Assembly (NCBI GenBank): GCA_029964075.1
Contig: CM057149.1
Span: 5,714,465-5,778,464 of the forward strand
Origin: Patiria pectinifera
Lineage: Eukaryota > Echinodermata > Asteroidea > Valvatida > Asterinidae
Length of the DNA stretch: 64,000 bases
Direction of reading: 5' to 3'
The notes under the pieces were generated by a model. It was not told the origin of the DNA. It made no database searches and saw nothing but the letters and a program-made list of their open reading frames with translations. Both the position numbers and the translations under genes were made by a program. This document shows positions 58,796 through 64,000 of the stretch, one piece after another. Each line of letters starts with the position of its first letter. Position 1 is the first letter of the stretch.

Positions 58796-61588
58796 AGGTA
58801 CCATACATTTGAAATGATGTACACATGTGAATGGATGCGCTTGTTTATTGTGAGGACACATACATGTACGTGCAACATCATCGGTGAATTGAGGACAAGA
58901 ACTAAATCGAGGACGACCTCGATTAGAAAACGTGTACAAAACCAATGAGAGCTGTTGCGAAAAAGTTGAAGTACAAACAAAGGAAAAGGGAAGAGGAACA
59001 AAAGAAAATCCTTGATTTACACCATAAACGAAGGTGTGTGTACATGTACATGTATGTGCATGGATGTACATGTACATGTGAGTACATACATCATGTACAC
59101 ATAATTTACATAATGTACACATGATTACCTAGTATCCATCTTATCCACGAGAACATTGATTAAATGCATTATAGCCTGTAACTAATATCAATCCCTCCCA
59201 TGTGCTTCTGTCGGAGAGAAAGCCTTCTCCCTCTATCCCCCAGCAGAGGATATTACAGACAGCGTATAAATAGGATCACTGTGTGAAACGTGGGAAGGTG
59301 AAGTGAAAGGTTAACGGGGATGACTCATATCTAGACTGGCCAGCATGGCCAGAGGGGAAAAAGAAAGAGTCTTCCGCAGATGACTTCTGGATGGGATGGT
59401 TTGCGCTTCAACTTCAGAAACACGTAAAAAAATATACAAATGTACATGTCGCAGAGAATTAGTTCACACATACTGAACATTATAATGTACAATGTACCGG
59501 GTATCTTAGTACACGGGGGTACATGTAAATGATGTAGGAACATGTAGGATCCTAAAATGTGACATTTTCCTGTCCCTGTTACCTCGGAATTTTGTAATTT
59601 GCCATTCGAGTATCAATCCTTAAAGATGACTTCGAAATGATTTTTGTTATTTGTTAGGTACTGTAGGTAGTTTGCTGTTGAAAATCACTCTTGGAGGTAA
59701 ATAAGATTTGAGGCTTTGCATTGGTGGAGATACTTAATAATGAAAGGTTTGCAGGAACACCACGTGCGAATAATTTCCAAACTAAGAGAATGGTTCTGAA
59801 AAGAACCAGCGGTAAAAAACTCGACGTTCCGGTCAGTATGCTCTGACCATCTTCAGGAGAGTGTTACATTTGACACATGTATGAATTCATTCACATTTAA
59901 CACAATCATCATAGCATACCGGTACTTATGGGGCACTGCGGTTATGACTCCAGAATCATGGCAGTCGCCGTTTTCTGGTGATGTGTTACTGCCACATTCA
60001 AAGGAACAAAATTGCCAACACTGCCCCTTTCCCTGTGATTAATTATGCAAGACAACCGCATCTTGACCTCTAGATTTTTACCAATCAGCGGGCGCTTTCT
60101 ATATCGGGTCTTCGGTCATTCACCGTTGTTGCGTCATAGACACGGATAAAAAAATACCCTAGACACAGCAACAAAGGCTGTGGTTACGCGCTCTGTATTA
60201 TGTTATGCGATGCGAGCCCGGCTGTTGTTGTATTACAAAACACTGCATTCGAATTGACCAATCACACGTTTAGTCCTGATTTGGGAATGAAATTACGTCA
60301 CGATTTAGTAAAGTCAACTCCGATAGGCTGAGGCGCGAATCGCATAAATCTGCATGTCTAGACATATCAGACGTTATACAGGAGACTTGCTCCACGGATA
60401 ACGGGTGATACTCGGACTACTTTCCCTGCACGGTCTGCACCATTTTTTTCCCCATGGACATTTTGTAGGCAGAAAAACTTAAAACTGCATGTGTACAACT
60501 TTTGTTTCCCAGTTTTAGCGTCAAGCTTTTGCTCTAGACCTGCTCTGATATTGGTGTTTTCAACAGCTTTCTCTCCCTCCAATGTGACTGTACAGTATGT
60601 ACATTACATAATTGCAAAAAAGGTTAGGAAATGTATTGAAAATTAATTCAAACATCATTACAAACAACATCATTACAAACAACGTCATTGCAAACAAAGG
60701 CTGGTTACGCAAATATACTGGACATGAAATCGATAGCCGTGCAGTGTGAATACAACAATCAATACATGAGCGGTCACTAATTCATATGCACGGGTTATTA
60801 ATAAATATGGCCAGCCTGCAGTGTGGCCACTAATGACCACGGGTGTTTGTTGACCAGTGAGTCCATGTGAATTGTGTGCAGACCTTTAATTTTTGCAGTG
60901 TCAATTTTCAATCAATTTATTTAAATATAAATATAAATCTGTAACTTTTAGGAATGTATAAAGTTGATTAAATTAGTGATACTGTGCCAAACTGTTACAA
61001 TAATAAAAACTGAAGCTGAGATTTTATATTGGAAGGGGGGCATTTGAACTGTTTGAAATTGCCTCTTGCTTGTGTGGACAAATTGTGTCGCTTGTGAATT
61101 CTTGGGTTTGTGGATTTTCAGATAATGCAAAGACTTGAAAACTGCATCAAGTGTTAAAGTTGAAAACGTAAAAATTCCAGCAATTTCCTTACACGTTCTT
61201 GTGTACATGATGTATGACAGAGAAAAGATCTGCATGAATGAACTATTGTCCTCTCTTCATATTCACTCAAGCATTTATTATGCAGTGATTGTAAATGGTC
61301 AATAGGCTGCATGTACCGCTGGTGTATTGTGTGATTAATGTTTATATTGCATGACAGCACGTAGAGCATGTATTCTGGTGACTAAAGCAAATATTTTTCT
61401 GAGGCCTTTTTTTTTATTTTGCTGTCACTCTTCTGAATGAAACGGAATCCAAAAAGACTTACTTTTAGATTTTCACATTTCGTATCCAACCTCTTTCAAA
61501 TTTATTTCACAAAATTGTACTTTTCCCTTGTTAAGACATTATCTACATATATTTAACATTGATCTTGTAGCCGGTACAAAAATGGCAT

Positions 61589-61629
61589 AAACTCTACATT
61601 AGACATTAATAATGTCTAATGTAGAGTTT
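61589..61629. repeat. perfect 19-bp-arm hairpin
   Basis: AAACTCTACATTAGACATT and its reverse complement around AAT, followed by a T-run. Origin unknown. Confidence 0.9.
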
Positions 61630-62126
61630 TTTGTCACTTTGCATAATTTTCAATGATTTTGGATATATGTCACTAGTAGTGCGTACTACAATACTGCATG
61701 TGTAAATCCTTACACAACATGTACATTATTAGTCCAAAAAAAAAGTTCTGCTTCTGATGAAATGGCATTTGAAAATCGTGTAGGAAGGTAGGGAGTTGTT
61801 TTTTTTTGCATTTTTTGGGGACGATCATATGGAGGTGTTTGCAAGTAGTGAAGGGTAAAAGGTAATAATTGATGGTTTTCGTGTTTTTCCCCTAATCCCC
61901 CCCCCCCCCAAAAAAAAAGAAGGGTAAGGGCTGTCAAAATAGAGTAAGGAACGGTAGGGTAACCAGAAGCGGAACTTCTATTTTTGTTCGGCCTTGTCCA
62001 TTTATTTACATGAATTTACAAAGACGTTATTTGTTTCATCAGACTTGGGCGAGTACTTGCTGTACAATACAATTGCAGCAATGGTACATACATTAGTAGT
62101 AGCATTAGTACAGCAAGTCTGAAGGT

Positions 62127-62175
62127 ATATGTATGTATGTACATGTACATGTACTGGTACATGTACATGTATGCA
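62127..62175. repeat. TATGTATG/ACATGT tract
   Basis: GTATGTATGTACATGTACAT and continuation. Confidence 0.8.
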
Positions 62176-63053
62176 AACCTCACACATTACCCCATACAAT
62201 ACTATAGTACCGGTACATTGCACACATGCACAGGGAATTATGCATACTTCTTTGTAATGACTCATTCACAAGTAACAAAAGCACTTCTGTGAATATTCAT
62301 GACCAAATATAACTGTGTACAGTGTAAGGTGCATTAACCCATCTGCCCACATACCACTGCTACATAGGCCTATGGTCATCCTATTGTATGCCAGACTACT
62401 CAAATACACTTGAGCACAGACCCCCTGGTGAACTGTGATACATGTACATTGTACACACGTAGATGGACACGAGGACATCTGTCACTTGTAACCTAATTGA
62501 TTGTACAAAATTATACACGCTGCAAGAAATCTGGTATAAATCTCATGATTCATGCAAATTTGCAGATTAAAGTAGGGTATTGCTCAATGCTTATCAATCT
62601 ATAACAATTATTCTCTTGGCATAAATTAAACCATACAGTTCGGTTACAATTATGCACATGGGTTGTTACATGCTCTGTATCTTACCATAGCGTGCACATG
62701 TTTTTATGTACGTGTACATGTACGTAAAGCAACCTGAAGTTTCACTTAGAAATGTTTTGAAATCACCAAGGGAGGCTAGTTTTACTTTACCACGAGATAA
62801 AGCATTCAATATTTGTTTTATAACACTTCACCCACAGATTCTGCTTGATTTCAATATTTTAAATTATTTAGATCTGAACACAGTTGAAATAAACTTCAAT
62901 TTCAATACAAAATTGGTGGAAAATGTATTTCTCTCTTCCAAACTACCCCTTCACGAAATGTATGAACCCAAGTCTGCGGCGCGCTCTCTTTGGAACAATA
63001 CGTGCAACGCACACACCAGCATCCATTTGCACACAAATACCGCGCCGTGGAAA

Positions 63054-63115
63054 TAGTACTTTGGTTGCTAATGGTATAGTACTTTGGTTGCTACGGGTAC
63101 AGTACTTTTGACCGT
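63054..63115. repeat. 23-bp tandem repeat, about 2.5 copies
   Basis: TAGTACTTTGGTTGCTA at 63054 and 63077, then a partial CAGTACTTTT. Confidence 0.8.
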
Positions 63116-64000
63116 GCACAGAAAGATAGCAAAATTAGAAAGTAACATGTGACTCGCTCTCGGCCAATCAAGACACAGAATCTGTGGGTGAGATGTTATA
63201 ATAGTCATCATAACCTGGAAACTCAATATCCTTTGCAGACCGACAACCAACACTGTATATTTCAAAAAAGGAAGCAGGATATTATTTTAATTCTCTGAAG
63301 CAAAGTTGACATCAAATTACAAAATGAATTTAGATAGTGTACATTACACATGTTCACCAGAACAAAATGTGTATACATGCTACTGATGCAACTCTTTTGA
63401 ACTTCCCCACCCCATGCAATTTATCAGCATCTTTATTTTCCCCTTTCCTTATATTTATCGCAGCAACATTTACAATGCATTATCTTTAATTTTAGGGCTG
63501 TAGTCTTTGTATGCTGCTGTCAACGCTGCCTCATAAGGGACTCCCAATGCAATTAGCAATGTGCAAGGCTTTCTTACCCACAAGCATGACAGAGCTAGTG
63601 TTTTTATTGATGTGGTGGTCACAAAACAATTTCAAGCTAAGAGAAATGAACAACTTTAACCTCATTTCAAGATCAGTAAAAGATATTAAAGTGATTAATT
63701 ATTGTCTTGTAAAATTATTATGTAAAATCATTTATCTATTTTTCATTTACATTTCAATCTTGTTTCGTGGTAAATTATTTCACTTTTTTTTTGTTTAACT
63801 TGGGTAGGTGAATTCACTAGCCCCTACTAACACTAACAGACTAAATTCCAGGACAATTTTTCTGGTCAAATCATGACAATCAATCCAGTTCAGTTTTCCA
63901 ACTGCGCATGGCGATCACCGCGATATACCGTAAATGCGCAAGGACACTGAATCGCACATCACCAACCATAATCCGCATTAAAAAATATTGTAATTTTTAC

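Larger units (their letters stand above)
57933..64000. other. BICD upstream intron or 5' region, no exon found
   Basis: I searched by eye for the conserved N-terminal BICD exon on the minus strand and saw none, so it should lie further right. Apart from the listed repeats, 59.1-61.5 and 62.5-64.0 kb hold nothing I can classify. Confidence 0.5.

Overview
The window looks like nuclear DNA of a marine invertebrate, most likely an echinoderm. The protein-coding exons are split by introns with consensus GT-AG junctions. Two recognisable proteins (a GDP-fucose transporter and a Bicaudal-D adaptor) are clearly animal. The non-coding DNA is AT-rich, scattered with ACATGTAC tracts and TAGGCCTA words, and packed with short non-autonomous transposons and tRNA-derived SINEs. 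The echinoderm assignment is inference from overall character; no marker gene proves it.

Three genes are supported. (1) About 0.06-9.4 kb, minus strand: the first seven exons (360 codons, all phases consistent) of a beta-propeller/WD40-like protein that I cannot name; it continues past the left edge. (2) 17.05-24.07 kb, plus strand: a complete six-exon SLC35C1 gene for the Golgi GDP-fucose transporter, 409 aa from the first ATG or 357 aa from a second ATG in better context. (3) 54.8-57.9 kb, minus strand: the last two coding exons (782 aa) of a Bicaudal-D (BICD) dynein adaptor; the exon for its N terminus is not visible and should lie beyond the right edge. Genes 1 and 2 are head to head about 7.7 kb apart. 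Genes 2 and 3 are tail to tail across about 30.7 kb of intergenic DNA in which I see no convincing gene.

The rest is repeat structure. By eye I can group: a 739-bp fold-back element with ~350-bp arms and a 9-bp target duplication (14.7-15.4 kb); three ~120-146 bp elements ending CAGGCATGCAAC, each with its own 6-bp duplication; TTAA-flanked MITEs of two terminal types plus a related pair; CAGGGTG-ended, TA-flanked elements, two of which abut and share one TA; two hAT-like MITEs with 8-bp duplications; an inverted element carrying a tRNA-like internal promoter; tRNA-derived SINEs, one of which ends about 17 bp from the last SLC35C1 exon; related 10-bp and 11-bp minisatellites at two loci; and a ~650-bp C-rich tract that would be G-rich in the transcript of gene 1.

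Nothing here suggests a cooperating multi-gene system: the three genes serve unrelated functions (unknown propeller protein, nucleotide-sugar transport, dynein cargo adaptation). The most unusual content is the set of small transposons whose boundaries can be read directly from their duplications.
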